A DNA stretch of 64,000 nt from Rhizobium sp. BK650 (GCF_014195325.1 NZ_JACIBK010000001.1:248001-312000); one strand, 5' to 3'; positions 1 to 9,228 are shown, numbered from the stretch's first letter. Notes: a model not told the origin generated them from the letters alone. Numbers and translations: made by a program.

Positions 1-1121
1 ATGACGGCTGCGGCGATCGTATAGAGTTCGTAGGTCGTGCCCTGCGAGTTGGCGGCGGCGTTGAGGCGGGCCGTGGAGATGGCGGCGGCGACGGCCGCGA
101 GGAAGCCCATCAGCGCGAAGATGCGCACCGTCACCCAGCGGGTCTTGATACCGGCGAGTTCGGCTGCTTCCGGGTTGCCGCCGATCGCGAAGACATAGCG
201 GCCGAAGCGCAGGCGCGTGGCGATGAAGGTCATGACGATGCCGACGAGGATGGCGATCAGCACAGGCACGGCGATGCCGTAGGGGATCATCAGGCCGCCT
301 TCCGGCATGGTGATGTTATTGGCCTCGGCATAGCGCTTGGCGATCGCCGGCGGCCAGTAATAGATCGTGGAGACCCAGATCGCGCCGAGCACCATGATGC
401 AACCGAGCACGCCGAGGAAATACTCGGCCCAGAGCGGACGGCGCGGGAAGTTGAAGCGCCGGCGCTGGTGGCGCGAGCCGATGATCGAGACGACGATCAG
501 CAGGCAGGCGGCCGCACCGATGATCCAGCTCCAGGTGGCGCCGATCGCGCCTTCGGCACCGCCGCCCATGATGCGGAAGGTGGTGTCGAGTGGGGCGACC
601 GTCTGGCCGCTCGTGACATACCAGGCAAGGCCGCGCCAGGCGAGGAAGCCGCCGAGCGTGACGATGAAGGAGGGCACGCCCATGAAGGCGATGATGATGC
701 CCTGGATCAGGCCGATGGCAGTGCCGACGAGGAGGCCGGCGATGAGCGTGATGACCCAGGTGAAGGAATTGTCGAAGCCGAGATATTGCGGCAGGTACTT
801 CGCCTGGACCACGCCCATGATCATGGCGACGAAGCCAAGGATCGAGCCGATCGACAGGTCGATGTTTCTGGTGACGATGACCAGCACCATGCCGGTTGCG
901 AGAACCGCGATTTCCGTCGTCTGGACCGAGAGGTTCCAGAGGTTTCGCGGTGTGAGGAACAGGCCGCCGGTATAGAAGTGGAAGCCGATCCAGATGACCA
1001 GCAGCGCGGCGATCATGCCGAGAAGGCGGGTATCGATTTCCGTCGCCCGCAGGAAGCGCGTGAAGGGGCCTTCAACCGCCGAACGCGGACCTGACGTCGT
1101 GGATTGGGTGATGTCTGCCAT
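1..1121 (-). CDS. xylH: D-xylose ABC transporter permease XylH (3' end outside window)
   Basis: Inner-membrane permease of a CUT2-family sugar importer. I translated the minus strand from the ATG at 1121 ([18 protein letters not shown]...). It runs open to the window edge, so about 373 residues are visible and the C-terminus is missing. Several hydrophobic segments are separated by the family loop pattern (for example [15 protein letters not shown], then [20 protein letters not shown]), with the conserved [15 protein letters not shown] region near the visible end. A purine-rich GGGGGA lies about 11 bases before the ATG. It follows xylF on the same strand after a 250-bp gap holding a strong hairpin, and the ATPase gene xylG would be expected further downstream, outside the window. 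Xylose is the assigned substrate because of the XylF partner and the adjacent ROK repressor; the permease alone would not show it. Confidence 0.9.
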   Translation of the reverse strand, partial: MADITQSTTSGPRSAVEGPFTRFLRATEIDTRLLGMIAALLVIWIGFHFYTGGLFLTPRNLWNLSVQTTEIAVLATGMVLVIVTRNIDLSIGSILGFVAMIMGVVQAKYLPQYLGFDNSFTWVITLIAGLLVGTAIGLIQGIIIAFMGVPSFIVTLGGFLAWRGLAWYVTSGQTVAPLDTTFRIMGGGAEGAIGATWSWIIGAAACLLIVVSIIGSRHQRRRFNFPRRPLWAEYFLGVLGCIMVLGAIWVSTIYYWPPAIAKRYAEANNITMPEGGLMIPYGIAVPVLIAILVGIVMTFIATRLRFGRYVFAIGGNPEAAELAGIKTRWVTVRIFALMGFLAAVAAAISTARLNAAANSQGTTYELYTIAAAV

Positions 1122-1319
1122 GGGTTTGCCGTTTCCCCCATTTGTTTGGGCGCGGGCCTGCTCGGGGTGAGCTGCCGACGATCGCCCTGTTCTTGATGTG
1201 ACCACTGGGACGCTTCCGAAAATAGCCGATGACAACGGCACTATTCTGGCAGGGAATCAAAGCATCCGCGGTGCGCGCGAGAACGGAGAAGCACGATTGA
1301 GCGGGCTTCATCCGCATCC

Positions 1320-1349
1320 GGCGCCGCAGCGGAGGGCCGCTGCGGCGCC
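1320..1349 (-). terminator. GC-rich stem-loop after xylF (attenuator or mRNA stabiliser)
   Basis: A perfect 13-bp inverted repeat (arm GGCGCCGCAGCGG, 1320-1332, and its complement 1337-1349) encloses a four-base loop. It lies 25 bases downstream of the xylF stop and about 200 bases before xylH. No T-run follows on the minus strand, so it is more likely a partial terminator or 3'-end stabiliser that raises binding-protein levels over permease than a full stop. Confidence 0.75.
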
Positions 1350-1374
1350 GGTATTTCAGATCGTCAGGCGAGGA

Positions 1375-2415
1375 TCAGTTGCAAGCCTTGACGGTGCCGG
1401 CCTTGACGCCCTGGCAGGCTTCGGCCTTGGAGATCCAGCCTGCGTCGATGACGACGTTCAGGTTGTCCTTGGTGATGGCGAGCGGGGTCAGGAAGATGGA
1501 CTGCATCTTCACCTTCTTCGGGCCGCCTTCGAAGGTCTGGACGCCGGCGATCTTGTCCATGGTCGTGCCGCCGGCAAGTTCGAGGGCGACTTCGGCAGCG
1601 CGCTTGCCGAGCTCACGGCTGTCCTTCCAGACGGAAACCGTCTGCGTGCCGAGAGCGATGCGGTTGAGCGCAGCCTTGTCGGCGTCCTGGCCGGAAACCG
1701 GAACGGAGCCGGCCATGCCCTGGGCGTCGAGAGCGGCGACGGCGCCGCCGGCCGTGCCGTCGTTGGAAGCGACGACAGCGTCAACCTTGTTGTTGTTGGC
1801 GGTCAGGAACTGCTCCATGTTGCGCTGAGCGTTCTGCGGCAGCCAGCCGTCGGTATAGGCTTCGCCGACATTCTTGATCTTGCCGGCGTCGATCGCAGCC
1901 TTCAGCACTTCCTGCTGACCGGCGAAGAGGAAGTCGGCGTTCGGGTCTGAAGACGAGCCCTTGATGAAGACGTAGTTGCCTTCCGGCTTGACCTTGAAGA
2001 CGCCCTGCGCCTGCAGGCGGCCGACTTCCTTGTTGTCGAAGGTAATGTAGAAGGCAGCCGGGTTTTCGATCAGGCGGTCGTAACCGACGACCGGGATGCC
2101 TTCGCTGGCGGCCTTTTCAACAGCCGGGCCGATCGCGTCGGAGTCCTGGGCGAGAATGATGAGGGCGTTTGCGCCCTGCGAGATCAGCGACTCGACGTCG
2201 GTCAGCTGCTTTGCGGCCGAAGACTGGGCGTCAGCGGAAATATACTTCGCGCCCTTGGCTTCGAGGGCCTTCTTGATGGCAGCTTCGTCCGTCTTCCAGC
2301 GCTCTTCCTGGAAGTTCGACCAGGAAACACCGACGACGAGGTCGGCAGCCATGGCAGCCGACTGCAGGGAAACGAGAATGGCAGCGCCTGCCATCAGCTT
2401 GTAAATAGACTTCAT
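1375..2415 (-). CDS. xylF: D-xylose ABC transporter substrate-binding protein XylF
   Basis: Periplasmic binding protein that delivers D-xylose to the XylGH importer. It has 346 residues, the usual length. An N-terminal signal peptide (residues 1-23, ending SAAMA before ADLVVGV) is followed by a type-1 periplasmic-binding fold typical of XylF, with [20 protein letters not shown] at the start of the mature protein, VVGYDRLI near residue 110 and [15 protein letters not shown] near 215. The start is well supported by GGGAGG seven bases upstream. It is first in the operon, faces the ROK repressor gene, and has a probable operator in the shared promoter region. A strong hairpin follows the stop codon. 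Confidence 0.95.
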   Translation of the reverse strand: MKSIYKLMAGAAILVSLQSAAMAADLVVGVSWSNFQEERWKTDEAAIKKALEAKGAKYISADAQSSAAKQLTDVESLISQGANALIILAQDSDAIGPAVEKAASEGIPVVGYDRLIENPAAFYITFDNKEVGRLQAQGVFKVKPEGNYVFIKGSSSDPNADFLFAGQQEVLKAAIDAGKIKNVGEAYTDGWLPQNAQRNMEQFLTANNNKVDAVVASNDGTAGGAVAALDAQGMAGSVPVSGQDADKAALNRIALGTQTVSVWKDSRELGKRAAEVALELAGGTTMDKIAGVQTFEGGPKKVKMQSIFLTPLAITKDNLNVVIDAGWISKAEACQGVKAGTVKACN

Positions 2416-2501
2416 ATTTGTCCTCCCGAGTGAATTGCAGCCGGCCCGGCCTCAGCCTCCTCCGGCCACCGCGAAAGCCTGTCCAGAAACATTCGGATTA
2501 T

Positions 2502-2520
2502 TTTCTCGACAGTCGAGAAA
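2502..2520. promoter_or_regulatory. Probable ROK-repressor operator (19-bp perfect palindrome)
   Basis: A 9+1+9 perfect inverted repeat with arm TTTCTCGAC and a central A lies in the 228-bp divergent region between xylF and the ROK gene, 87 bp before the xylF start codon. A degenerate second copy (TTTTTCAAC, T, GTCAACACC) lies at 2536-2554, with centres 34 bp apart, about three helical turns. Position and symmetry suggest the binding site of the adjacent repressor; binding itself is inferred. Confidence 0.7.
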
Positions 2521-2643
2521 TTTGATGTCAGAGATTTTTTCAACTGTCAACACCGCACTACCGGCTTAATTTCCTTTGACGAAAGACGCCGGAGATGCTG
2601 TGGCAAGTGTAGGGCGGAACGAACGGGAAGAGGGCGGCTATAC

Positions 2644-3867
2644 ATGCTGACCAAGTCGAGCACGGAGCTCGTACGGCGGAGAAACAGCGTGCTGGTGCTC
2701 GCCACTCTGCGCCGCCATGGGCCGCTTGCTCACACTGAAATATCCGATTTCACACGGCTTTCGTCCGCGACCGTTTCTGCCATCACGGCGGATCTCGAGA
2801 AGGCACAGATCATCGAGAAATCCGAGCAGCAGGCGGCGAGCGGGCGGGGGCGCCCGCGCGTGCTTTTGCGCCAGCGGCGCGACTGCGGCTATCTCATCGT
2901 CGTCATCATCTCCTCGGATGCCGTGCAATATTCGCTCGTCGACTATTCGGGCAAGCTGATCGACCGTTTCAGCGAGGAAAGGTCGCATGATCCGGCAGGG
3001 GTTACGCGCTTCGTCAACGGGGTGCGGCAGGGGCTTGAACGCATGCTGTCGCGCTCGCGGATCGAGCGGGAGCAAGTGCTGCTCATCTCGATCAGCAGCA
3101 AGGGACTGGTCAACTCCTCCGAGCCGGTCCTCGTGTGGTCGCCGATCTTCGGCAACGACCAAATCGATTTCGAATCGGCGCTCAAGCCGGAATGGAAGGC
3201 GAAGGTCATCCTCGACAACGAGACGTTGCTCGTCGCTGCGGCGCTCGGCGCGCGTGAAGAGAATGTCAAAGGCGAGGATTTCCGCTCGCTCGCTGCGCTG
3301 TCGCTGGGGCACAGTATCGGGCTTGGCATCGTCAGGCGGACGAGCCATGGCGGGCCTGATGTCTCCGCGCCCAATTTCGGGCATATGCTGCACATGGCCA
3401 ATGGCGGGCTCTGCCGCTGCGGCACACGCGGCTGCATCGAGGCCTATGCCGGCTTTTATGCCATCCTGCGCACAGCCTTCGAAGTGCCGCTCGATACGAT
3501 CCCGGCAAAGTTCGTGCCGCTCGCGGAACTCGACAAGATCGCCGCGCGGGCAAGGCAGGGGCACCGGATCTCCGGCTTTGCCTTCCGGCAGGCTGGGCTG
3601 GCGCTCGGCAACGGGCTGTCGCGCATGCTGAGCCTGACGGAGCGCATGCCGATTGCGATCACCGGACCGGGAACGCGCTTTTACGATCTGTTGCGGCAGG
3701 GGATAGAGGAGGGGCTCGGCCAGTCGCATGTCGTGCGCATGGAGGGCATGCCCGAGCTCAGGGTCGTCGCGGACGAGCAGATCCTGGTCTTCGAAGGGCA
3801 CCTGAACCGGGCGCTCTCGGTTATCGACGAGGATATTGTACTGGCGGGTATTCAGGGCGGGGATTGA
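2644..3867 (+). CDS. ROK-family transcriptional repressor (XylR-like)
   Basis: Cytoplasmic DNA-binding repressor of the ROK family, 407 residues. The N-terminus (residues 8-60, VRRRNSVLVLATLRRHGPLA then LSSATVSAITADLEKAQII) is a winged helix-turn-helix. Residues from about 80 on are the ROK sugar-kinase-like domain. The ROK zinc motif is present: Cys257, Cys259 and Cys264 in CRCGTRGC, with His247 in the FGHMLHM segment. It is transcribed divergently from xylFH, so xylose-responsive repression of that operon and autoregulation are the likely roles. The start is the ATG after AGAGGGCGGC. A GlcNAc- or glucose-type ROK regulator is possible from the protein alone; the neighbour makes xylose the best guess. 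Confidence 0.85.
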   Translation: MLTKSSTELVRRRNSVLVLATLRRHGPLAHTEISDFTRLSSATVSAITADLEKAQIIEKSEQQAASGRGRPRVLLRQRRDCGYLIVVIISSDAVQYSLVDYSGKLIDRFSEERSHDPAGVTRFVNGVRQGLERMLSRSRIEREQVLLISISSKGLVNSSEPVLVWSPIFGNDQIDFESALKPEWKAKVILDNETLLVAAALGAREENVKGEDFRSLAALSLGHSIGLGIVRRTSHGGPDVSAPNFGHMLHMANGGLCRCGTRGCIEAYAGFYAILRTAFEVPLDTIPAKFVPLAELDKIAARARQGHRISGFAFRQAGLALGNGLSRMLSLTERMPIAITGPGTRFYDLLRQGIEEGLGQSHVVRMEGMPELRVVADEQILVFEGHLNRALSVIDEDIVLAGIQGGD

Positions 3868-3895
3868 GGGTGTCTTTAGGGTGAGATGATCCGAA

Positions 3896-4043
3896 GAAGA
3901 CCCCGCCCCAAACCCCTCCCCACAAGGGGGAGGGGCTTAACCTGCCGCGACGGCTTTCCAAATATTCAACGTTTCGAGAGGAGCGAGGGGGCGCCGCGAG
4001 TTAGCGCCTCCCACCTGTGGGGAGGGGTTGGGGAGGGGTCTTC
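3896..4043. repeat. Rhizobial intergenic mosaic palindromic repeat (RIME-like)
   Basis: An imperfect palindrome of about 148 bp. The left end (GAAGACCCCGCCCCAAACCC, then CTCCCCACAAGGGGGAGGGG) is matched by the reverse complement of the right end (CACCTGTGGGGAGGGGTTGG, then GGAGGGGTCTTC). Internal hairpin arms are CCCCTCCCC and GGGGAGGGG. This architecture is typical of RIME-type intergenic elements scattered through Rhizobium genomes. It lies between the convergent 3' ends of the ROK and dehydrogenase genes and encodes nothing credible. Confidence 0.75.
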
Positions 4044-4071
4044 ACGAGGTGCGCCCTCTCACGCATCAAAC

Positions 4072-4105
4072 GAGAAATGGCCGGGCTTTCACCCGGCCAT
4101 TTCTC
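4072..4105 (-). terminator. Terminator of the dehydrogenase gene
   Basis: A perfect 14-bp stem (arm GAGAAATGGCCGGG, six-base loop) starts 27 bases beyond the stop codon of the minus-strand dehydrogenase gene. The downstream arm ends ATTTCTCGTTT, giving a T-rich 3' side. It may also stop read-through from the convergent ROK gene. Confidence 0.8.
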
Positions 4106-4132
4106 ATGATGGCGACCGTCGGGAGAGGGCGG

Positions 4133-5125
4133 TCAGCCGATCTTGATGAGTTTGCCTTCCTTGACGGACTGGACCGCGGCGTCGGCGAGCGCCAGCGCTG
4201 CCAGGCCATCGGCGCCGGAGGGGGAGATCTTCGAGCCCTTTTCGATCGCCGAAATGAAGCTTGCGATCTCGTTGGCATAGGCTTCGGTGTAGCGGGTCAT
4301 GAAGAAGTCGTGCAGCGGCGGGCGGGTATAGCCATCGGCGTTGGCGACTTCGATCGAGACCGGGCGCTGGTTTTCGGCCGAGACGACGCCCTTCGAACCA
4401 TGCGCTTCGATGCGCTGGTCATAGCCGTAGGTGGCGCGGCGCGAGTTGGAGATGATCGCCTGCTTGCCGGATGCTGTCTGCAGGATGACGGAGACGCTGT
4501 CGTAGTCGCCGGCTTGCCCGATCGCCTTGTCGACGAGGACGGCAGCGGTGGCGACGACGGAGATCGGCTCTTCGCCGAGCAGGAAGCGGGCCATGTCGAA
4601 ATCGTGAATCGTCATGTCGCGGAAGATGCCGCCGGAACGCTTGATGTAATCGACCGGCGGGGCGCCAGGATCGCGCGAAGTGATCGTCACCATCTCGACA
4701 TCGCCGATCTTGCCCTCGTCGATGACCTTGCGCACGGCCATGAAATGCGGGTCGAAGCGGCGGTTGAAGCCGACCATCAGCTTGGCGCCGGTTTCTTCCA
4801 CGACCTTGATGCAGGCTTTTACGCGAGCAACATCCAAGTCGATGGGCTTTTCGCAGAAGATCGCCTTGCCGGCGCGGGCAAAGCGCTCGATCAGGTCTGC
4901 ATGGGTATCGGTCGGCGTGCAGATGACGACGGCGTCGATATCCTTGGCGGCCTCGATCGCTTCGATCGTGCGTACCTCGCAGCCATACGCGGAAGCAATC
5001 GCTTCGGCCGCCTGCGGGAAGGCGTCGGCGACCGCTACGAGCTTTGCATTGGCATCGCCGCTGACGGCTTTCGCGTGGACCTTGCCGATGCGGCCGGCGC
5101 CGAGAAGACCAAATCTCACTGTCAT
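4133..5125 (-). CDS. idhA: Inositol 2-dehydrogenase (Gfo/Idh/MocA family)
   Basis: NAD-dependent cytoplasmic oxidoreductase, most likely oxidising myo-inositol to 2-keto-myo-inositol (scyllo-inosose), the first step of inositol catabolism. It has 330 residues, the family length. The Rossmann motif GAGRIGKVHA is at residues 8-17, the signature EKP (FCEKPIDLD) is near residue 94, and the catalytic segment GGIFRDMTIHDFDMARFLLG is near 165-185. The C-terminal half carries the typical RRATYGYDQRIEAHGSKG beta-sheet segment. GGGAGG lies seven bases before the start codon. It stands alone, not in an iol operon, flanked by a terminator downstream and a divergent small gene upstream. Specificity for inositol rests on whole-protein resemblance to rhizobial IdhA; a related sugar dehydrogenase cannot be excluded. 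Confidence 0.8.
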   Translation of the reverse strand: MTVRFGLLGAGRIGKVHAKAVSGDANAKLVAVADAFPQAAEAIASAYGCEVRTIEAIEAAKDIDAVVICTPTDTHADLIERFARAGKAIFCEKPIDLDVARVKACIKVVEETGAKLMVGFNRRFDPHFMAVRKVIDEGKIGDVEMVTITSRDPGAPPVDYIKRSGGIFRDMTIHDFDMARFLLGEEPISVVATAAVLVDKAIGQAGDYDSVSVILQTASGKQAIISNSRRATYGYDQRIEAHGSKGVVSAENQRPVSIEVANADGYTRPPLHDFFMTRYTEAYANEIASFISAIEKGSKISPSGADGLAALALADAAVQSVKEGKLIKIG

Positions 5126-5307
5126 TACTGCCTCCCTGTATTCGGAACAAATAAACCGAATTGATATAAGTTTGGAATTTTCATTCCATTTTCCAGCGCC
5201 GGCGTCAAGCCCGCGGCCCTTTCACATTTGTGAAATCCATCCTAAAGACAAGGGCCGCCAACAACACAATGCCATCAAGACAGTGCCATCAAGACAGTGG
5301 AAGACAG

Positions 5308-5580
5308 ATGCAGCTTATCGATCCCAACCATCCAACCTATCGACATCTTTGGGTTCGCGTTGCCATTGTCGCGGTCTGCCTTGGATGGGGCATCTTCGAA
5401 TTCATCGGCGGCGATCCCTTCTGGGGCGTTCTGGCGCTCGCTGCCGGCGCATACTCATTCTACATGCTGATCTGGACTTTCGATCCGAAGCCGCCGGAAG
5501 CAGCTGCTCGCGTCGTCGTCGATGACGATGAAGAGGACGAGGAAAAGCCGGCAATAGAAGAAGAGAAGAAGGCAGATTAA
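5308..5580 (+). CDS. Small two-helix membrane protein with acidic tail, unknown function
   Basis: I do not recognise the family. From the ATG at 5308 (MQLIDPNHPTYRHLWVRVA) it encodes 90 residues. It has two hydrophobic segments (about 17-37, VAIVAVCLGWGIFEFIGG, and 42-60, GVLALAAGAYSFYMLIWTF) and a strongly acidic C-terminus (DDDEEDEEKP...EEEKKAD). I chose this start over the upstream in-frame ATG at 5230 because GGAAGA lies just before it and residues before it look non-coding. Its stop codon directly abuts the stop of the convergent gene at 5581, so there is no room for a terminator between them. Confidence 0.65.
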   Translation: MQLIDPNHPTYRHLWVRVAIVAVCLGWGIFEFIGGDPFWGVLALAAGAYSFYMLIWTFDPKPPEAAARVVVDDDEEDEEKPAIEEEKKAD

Positions 5581-6060
5581 TCACCGTGGTAGCCGACGCA
5601 ACGCTTCGTCGATCAACAGGTTGGCGATCATCATGCGTCTGTTGGCATTATCTCGGAAGGGCGGTGCGACGCTGTCGGGATGATTGGCCTTGGCGAAAGT
5701 GCGCCGCTTCTCATTCAATGTCTGCAGCGTATCGGCAATAGAGATGGCAAGTTCGGCTGCGATATCTTCGGGCGATGTGCGAGCCAGATGACCGGGCATG
5801 ACCGGTTCGGGTTCGGCCGCCGGCCGCGGAGGTTCTTCGATACTGGGCTCGGGGATACCAGGCTCGGCGCCGAGATTGTCGAAATAGGCTTGCCCCACCC
5901 GCTGCGAGGCGGCCGACACGCCTTCCAGCACATCGAAGGCGAGGCCGGTCGAGAAGCCGGAGACGCGATGGGTGGCCGGCGCCTCCGTCTCGCCAGCCGC
6001 TTCGTTTTCCTGCTTCAGCCGTTCGAGAACGGATTGGAATATCGATTGTCCAAACAGCAT
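5581..6060 (-). CDS. J-domain-like protein
   Basis: Cytoplasmic 159-residue protein whose C-terminal 50 residues resemble the second half of a DnaJ J-domain. A helix (ISIADTLQTLNEKRRTFAKAN) is followed by the HPD tripeptide near residue 127 and another helix (RMMIANLLIDEALRRL). The HPD motif is what stimulates Hsp70 ATPase in true J-proteins, so a DnaK partner is plausible. The first 90 residues are low-complexity and proline/glutamate-rich (EPSIEEPPRPAAEPEPV), with no domain I know. The gene is convergent with, and abuts, the small membrane protein gene. The client or pathway is unknown. Confidence 0.65.
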   Translation of the reverse strand: MLFGQSIFQSVLERLKQENEAAGETEAPATHRVSGFSTGLAFDVLEGVSAASQRVGQAYFDNLGAEPGIPEPSIEEPPRPAAEPEPVMPGHLARTSPEDIAAELAISIADTLQTLNEKRRTFAKANHPDSVAPPFRDNANRRMMIANLLIDEALRRLPR

Positions 6061-6181
6061 GCGCCTTCCTTTGCGAGCGGCGCATTAAACGGCGCCAAGT
6101 TGGCGCAGGGCTGGATTCGAGGCAGGATCATCTGGCCTCCTGAGAGCCAGTTGCCGCGGAGGCAGCATGTGCGGATAAGAG

Positions 6182-6748
6182 ATGGGGGCGCCTATGACAG
6201 GTTGGAAGCGGACAGTGCAATGGACCGATTGGAACGGAGACGGACTTGAGACTCTGTCCATTGTGCGCAACGATGAGGGTGTGCTTGCGGAAAGTGCTGT
6301 GACCGGACATTTCGAAGCGGGCAAATATGACCTCACATACGGGTTGGCGATAGATCTGCATTGGCGGGTCCGCGAAGTTAGCGTTCAGATCGCCAATGGC
6401 CCGCGACTACATATTCTGTCTGACGGCCGCGGTCGCTGGGTCAACGAGGATCGCTCGGAGATTTCTGACTTGGCCGGGTGCGTGGATGTCGATATCGCAG
6501 CGACGCCGTTTACCAACACCCTGCCAATTCTACGGTTAAGGCAAAAAACCGGCATCTCCGAGGATATCAGCGTGGCTTTTGTCTCCGTACCGAATCTGGT
6601 CATCGAACCTGTCCTGCAGCGCTATACCAAACTCGCCGAGAACCGCTTTCTTTACGAAGGTATTTCAACCGCATTTTCGGCCGAACTTGAGGTCGATGGC
6701 GACGGCATAGTGCTGGACTATCCAGGCGTATTTAGGAGGCTGTCGTAG
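6182..6748 (+). CDS. Putative glycolipid-binding protein (DUF1089 type)
   Basis: A 188-residue soluble protein matching the putative glycolipid-binding family. It opens with a W-x-D-W-x-G-D-G-L-E segment (TVQWTDWNGDGLETLSI), continues GVLAESAVTGHFEAGKYDLTYGLAIDLHWRVREVSV, and contains the family's DGRGRWVNEDRSEISDLAGCVDVDIAATPFTNTLPILRL core. The molecular function of the family is not settled; the name comes from structural resemblance. The ATG at 6194 (after GGGGGCGCCT) is an equally good start. It is convergent with gbpR, with 37 bp between the stops and no clear terminator. Confidence 0.75.
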   Translation: MGAPMTGWKRTVQWTDWNGDGLETLSIVRNDEGVLAESAVTGHFEAGKYDLTYGLAIDLHWRVREVSVQIANGPRLHILSDGRGRWVNEDRSEISDLAGCVDVDIAATPFTNTLPILRLRQKTGISEDISVAFVSVPNLVIEPVLQRYTKLAENRFLYEGISTAFSAELEVDGDGIVLDYPGVFRRLS

Positions 6749-6785
6749 CGGACGCAGTTTTCCGACAGTCTCCCCGACCTCGGAT

Positions 6786-7796
6786 CTACCTTTCGGCCTG
6801 CCGGATACTTTCTTCCAGGATAAGGTCATAGAGAAGCCGGGCGCTCGGCGGCAGGGCCCGTTCGCGCACGGTGATCAGGCTGTAGGGCTTTACATTGATC
6901 TCGAAATCGATTGGGAGGACGCGCACGTCGGATGCGTTCGAACTCTGCGAAGCGAGGAACTGGGCGACATCGATGGCGACCGGGGCGATCGCGTCCGTCG
7001 CGCAGACCATCGCACAGGTCAGAAGCAGCGACGAAGTATTGACGATGTTTTCCGGAAGCTGGACAACGTGCGACAGGAAAATGTCCTCGATCGTGCGGCG
7101 CAGCAGCGTACCGGGCGGCTGGAAGACCCAGTCGTAGTCCCTGATCTCCTCGAGGCTGCTCGGTTTCTTCTTCTTCAACAGGGGATGGCTGCTGCGCACG
7201 ATCAGGCAGGCCTTCTCGATGCCGATCTCGCGCACTTCGAAAGGGCGGGGGTTGAGATCGTCGGGGATGCGGCTGATGATGAAGTCATGGCGGGCAGCCA
7301 GAAGCTCGCGCGCCAGCACGTTGCTGGTCTCGACCTGGATGCTCACCTCGATGCCGGGAAAGGTCTTGCGCACGGTGTTGATGGCGGGAACGACGAGGCT
7401 CATGGCGGGTGCGGTCACAGTGCCGATAAAGACCGAACCACCCTTGCCGCTCTTCAATTCGCCGATCTCGCGGCTCGCTTCCCTGAGCTCCAGAAGGATC
7501 TTGCGCGCACGTCTGGCGAGCGCCTCGCCGAAGGTGGTGAGGGTCACGCCGCGGGCCACCCGTTCATAGAGCGGCGTCTTCACGATCGATTCCATATCCG
7601 ACAGCATTCTGGACGCTGCCGGCTGGGATATGTTCAGCACTTCGGCGGCGGCGGAAATCTGGCCGCTATCTTCGATTGCGACGATCATGCGCAGGTGATT
7701 CAGTTTAAGTCCCGTGCGCAAAAAGCCATCATCGCCAAAATTGTCGCTGTTGATATCGACATGTTCCAACGAAAAGGGCTCTGAGATGATCGTCAT
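6786..7796 (-). CDS. gbpR: LysR-type regulator GbpR
   Basis: LysR-family regulator (336 residues from the ATG at 7796) that in Agrobacterium controls the galactose/arabinose-binding protein gene chvE. The helix-turn-helix is at about residues 30-90 (LRMIVAIEDSGQISAAAEVL, then SQPAASRMLSDMESIVKTPL) and is followed by an effector domain opening GSVFIGTVTAPAMSLVVPAI. I chose 7796 over the upstream ATG at 7826 because GGAGG lies eight bases before it. It is divergent from chvE across a 271-bp AT-rich region where it presumably binds. The assignment rests on sequence resemblance and the adjacent chvE. Confidence 0.88.
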   Translation of the reverse strand: MTIISEPFSLEHVDINSDNFGDDGFLRTGLKLNHLRMIVAIEDSGQISAAAEVLNISQPAASRMLSDMESIVKTPLYERVARGVTLTTFGEALARRARKILLELREASREIGELKSGKGGSVFIGTVTAPAMSLVVPAINTVRKTFPGIEVSIQVETSNVLARELLAARHDFIISRIPDDLNPRPFEVREIGIEKACLIVRSSHPLLKKKKPSSLEEIRDYDWVFQPPGTLLRRTIEDIFLSHVVQLPENIVNTSSLLLTCAMVCATDAIAPVAIDVAQFLASQSSNASDVRVLPIDFEINVKPYSLITVRERALPPSARLLYDLILEESIRQAER

Positions 7797-8067
7797 GGTT
7801 GCAGCCTCCCCGCTGCGCTCCATCAAAAGTAATACTTTTTAACGATATACCAAAATTGTTATGCACATTACCAGTTATTCTATTTGACAGTTATAGGAAT
7901 CCATACCAGTTTGCCGCCGTGTGCTGGTTGGCACTCAACACGTGAGAGATCGTGGAGGAGACCTACTTCGTTTCTCACCATCTGAAGTAACTATCCAATA
8001 CGGAACCTGCCACAGTTTCGGGGCGGGCGATTTTTCGTCCGCTGCTCTATTAACAAGGGAGAGAGAA
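7797..8067. promoter_or_regulatory. gbpR-chvE divergent promoter region
   Basis: This 271-bp gap is markedly more AT-rich than its surroundings around 7825-7905. It contains TTGACA at 7884-7889, oriented towards chvE, but no convincing -10 hexamer at 16-18 bp. Flanking ATTCTAT and ATAGGAAT (7877-7898) form an interrupted inverted repeat that could be part of a LysR site. No gene fits here; the short open frame upstream of the chvE ATG has no ribosome site. Confidence 0.45.
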
Positions 8068-9132
8068 ATGAAATCCATTATCTCATTGATGGCTGCGGCT
8101 GCCTTCGGCGTCGCTTCGTTCGTTGCGCCTGCTATGGCGGCGGACAAGGGCACCGTTGGTATCGCAATGCCGACGAAGGCTTCGGCCCGCTGGATCGACG
8201 ACGGCAACAACATCGTCAAGCAGCTCCAGGCTGCCGGTTACCAGACCGACCTGCAGTATGCCGACGACGACATTCCGAACCAGCTTTCGCAGATCGAAAA
8301 CATGGTCACGAAGGGCGCCAAGGTTCTCGTCATCGCTTCGATCGACGGCACCACGCTTTCCGACGTTCTCCAGAAGGCTCATGACGCCGGCATCAAGGTC
8401 ATCGCTTACGACCGCCTGATCCGCGACTCGGCCAACGTCGATTACTACGCCACCTTCGACAACTTCCAGGTCGGCGTTCTGCAGGCAAACTCCATCGTCG
8501 ACGGCCTCGGCCTCAAGGATGGCAAGGGCCCGTTCAACATCGAACTCTTCGGCGGTTCGCCGGACGACAACAACGCCTTCTTCTTCTATGATGGCGCAAT
8601 GTCCGTCCTGCAGCCGTACATCGACTCCGGCAAGCTCGTCGTGAAGTCCGGCCAGACCGGCATGGACAAGGTCGGCACGCTGCGTTGGGATCCGGCAACG
8701 GCCCAGGCCCGCATGGACAACCTGCTCTCGGCCAACTACACCGACGCCAAGGTCGATGCCGTTCTGTCTCCCTATGATGGTCTGTCGATCGGCATCATTT
8801 CGTCGCTGAAGGGCGTCGGTTACGGCACGGCTGCTCAGCCGCTCCCGATCGTCACCGGCCAGGACGCTGAAATCCCGTCGGTCAAGTCGATCATCGCTGG
8901 CGAACAGCACTCGACGATCTTCAAGGACACGCGCGAACTCGCCAAGGTCACCGTTGCCATGGTCGATGCCGTCATGTCCGGCAAGGAGCCCGAAGTCAAC
9001 GACACGAAGACCTACGATAACGGCGTCAAGGTCGTTCCGTCCTATCTGCTGAAGCCGGTTGCCGTCGACAAGACCAACTACAAGCAGATCCTCGTCGACA
9101 GCGGTTACTACACCGAAGACAAGCTGAAGTAA
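8068..9132 (+). CDS. chvE: Multiple sugar-binding periplasmic protein ChvE
   Basis: Periplasmic sugar-binding protein of the arabinose/galactose/glucose importer. In Agrobacterium it also presents monosaccharides to the VirA sensor. It has 354 residues. The start is the ATG at 8068, after AAGGGAGAG, giving a clean signal peptide ([24 protein letters not shown], then [13 protein letters not shown]). Typical ChvE segments follow: [60 protein letters not shown] and [19 protein letters not shown]. It is the first gene of chvE-gguAB and is followed by a stem-loop before gguA. Adjacent gbpR is the probable regulator. A virulence role cannot be inferred here because no vir genes are visible. Confidence 0.95.
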   Translation: MKSIISLMAAAAFGVASFVAPAMAADKGTVGIAMPTKASARWIDDGNNIVKQLQAAGYQTDLQYADDDIPNQLSQIENMVTKGAKVLVIASIDGTTLSDVLQKAHDAGIKVIAYDRLIRDSANVDYYATFDNFQVGVLQANSIVDGLGLKDGKGPFNIELFGGSPDDNNAFFFYDGAMSVLQPYIDSGKLVVKSGQTGMDKVGTLRWDPATAQARMDNLLSANYTDAKVDAVLSPYDGLSIGIISSLKGVGYGTAAQPLPIVTGQDAEIPSVKSIIAGEQHSTIFKDTRELAKVTVAMVDAVMSGKEPEVNDTKTYDNGVKVVPSYLLKPVAVDKTNYKQILVDSGYYTEDKLK

Positions 9133-9142
9133 GTTGAACAGG

Positions 9143-9174
9143 AGGCCGGAGCCCGCGCTTGCGGGTTCCGGCCT
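9143..9174 (+). terminator. Stem-loop between chvE and gguA (attenuator)
   Basis: A 14-bp stem with one G-T wobble (arms AGGCCGGAGCCCGC and GCGGGTTCCGGCCT, loop GCTT) starts 10 bases after the chvE stop and is followed by TCAATTTTAT. This looks like a leaky terminator that lowers gguAB transcription relative to chvE. Confidence 0.75.
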
Positions 9175-9228
9175 TCAATTTTATGATCGCCCAGCCGTTT
9201 TATGGCTGCAGGCGCTGGAACTTTGACT

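Noticed and set aside
2638..3801. A 387-codon antisense frame over the ROK gene
   Set aside because: The ROK protein on the plus strand has a complete helix-turn-helix and zinc motif; the antisense product resembles nothing.
3886..4146. A possible small gene across the mosaic repeat
   Set aside because: The frame exists only because the palindrome is GC-rich; it runs through the repeat and the terminator stem.
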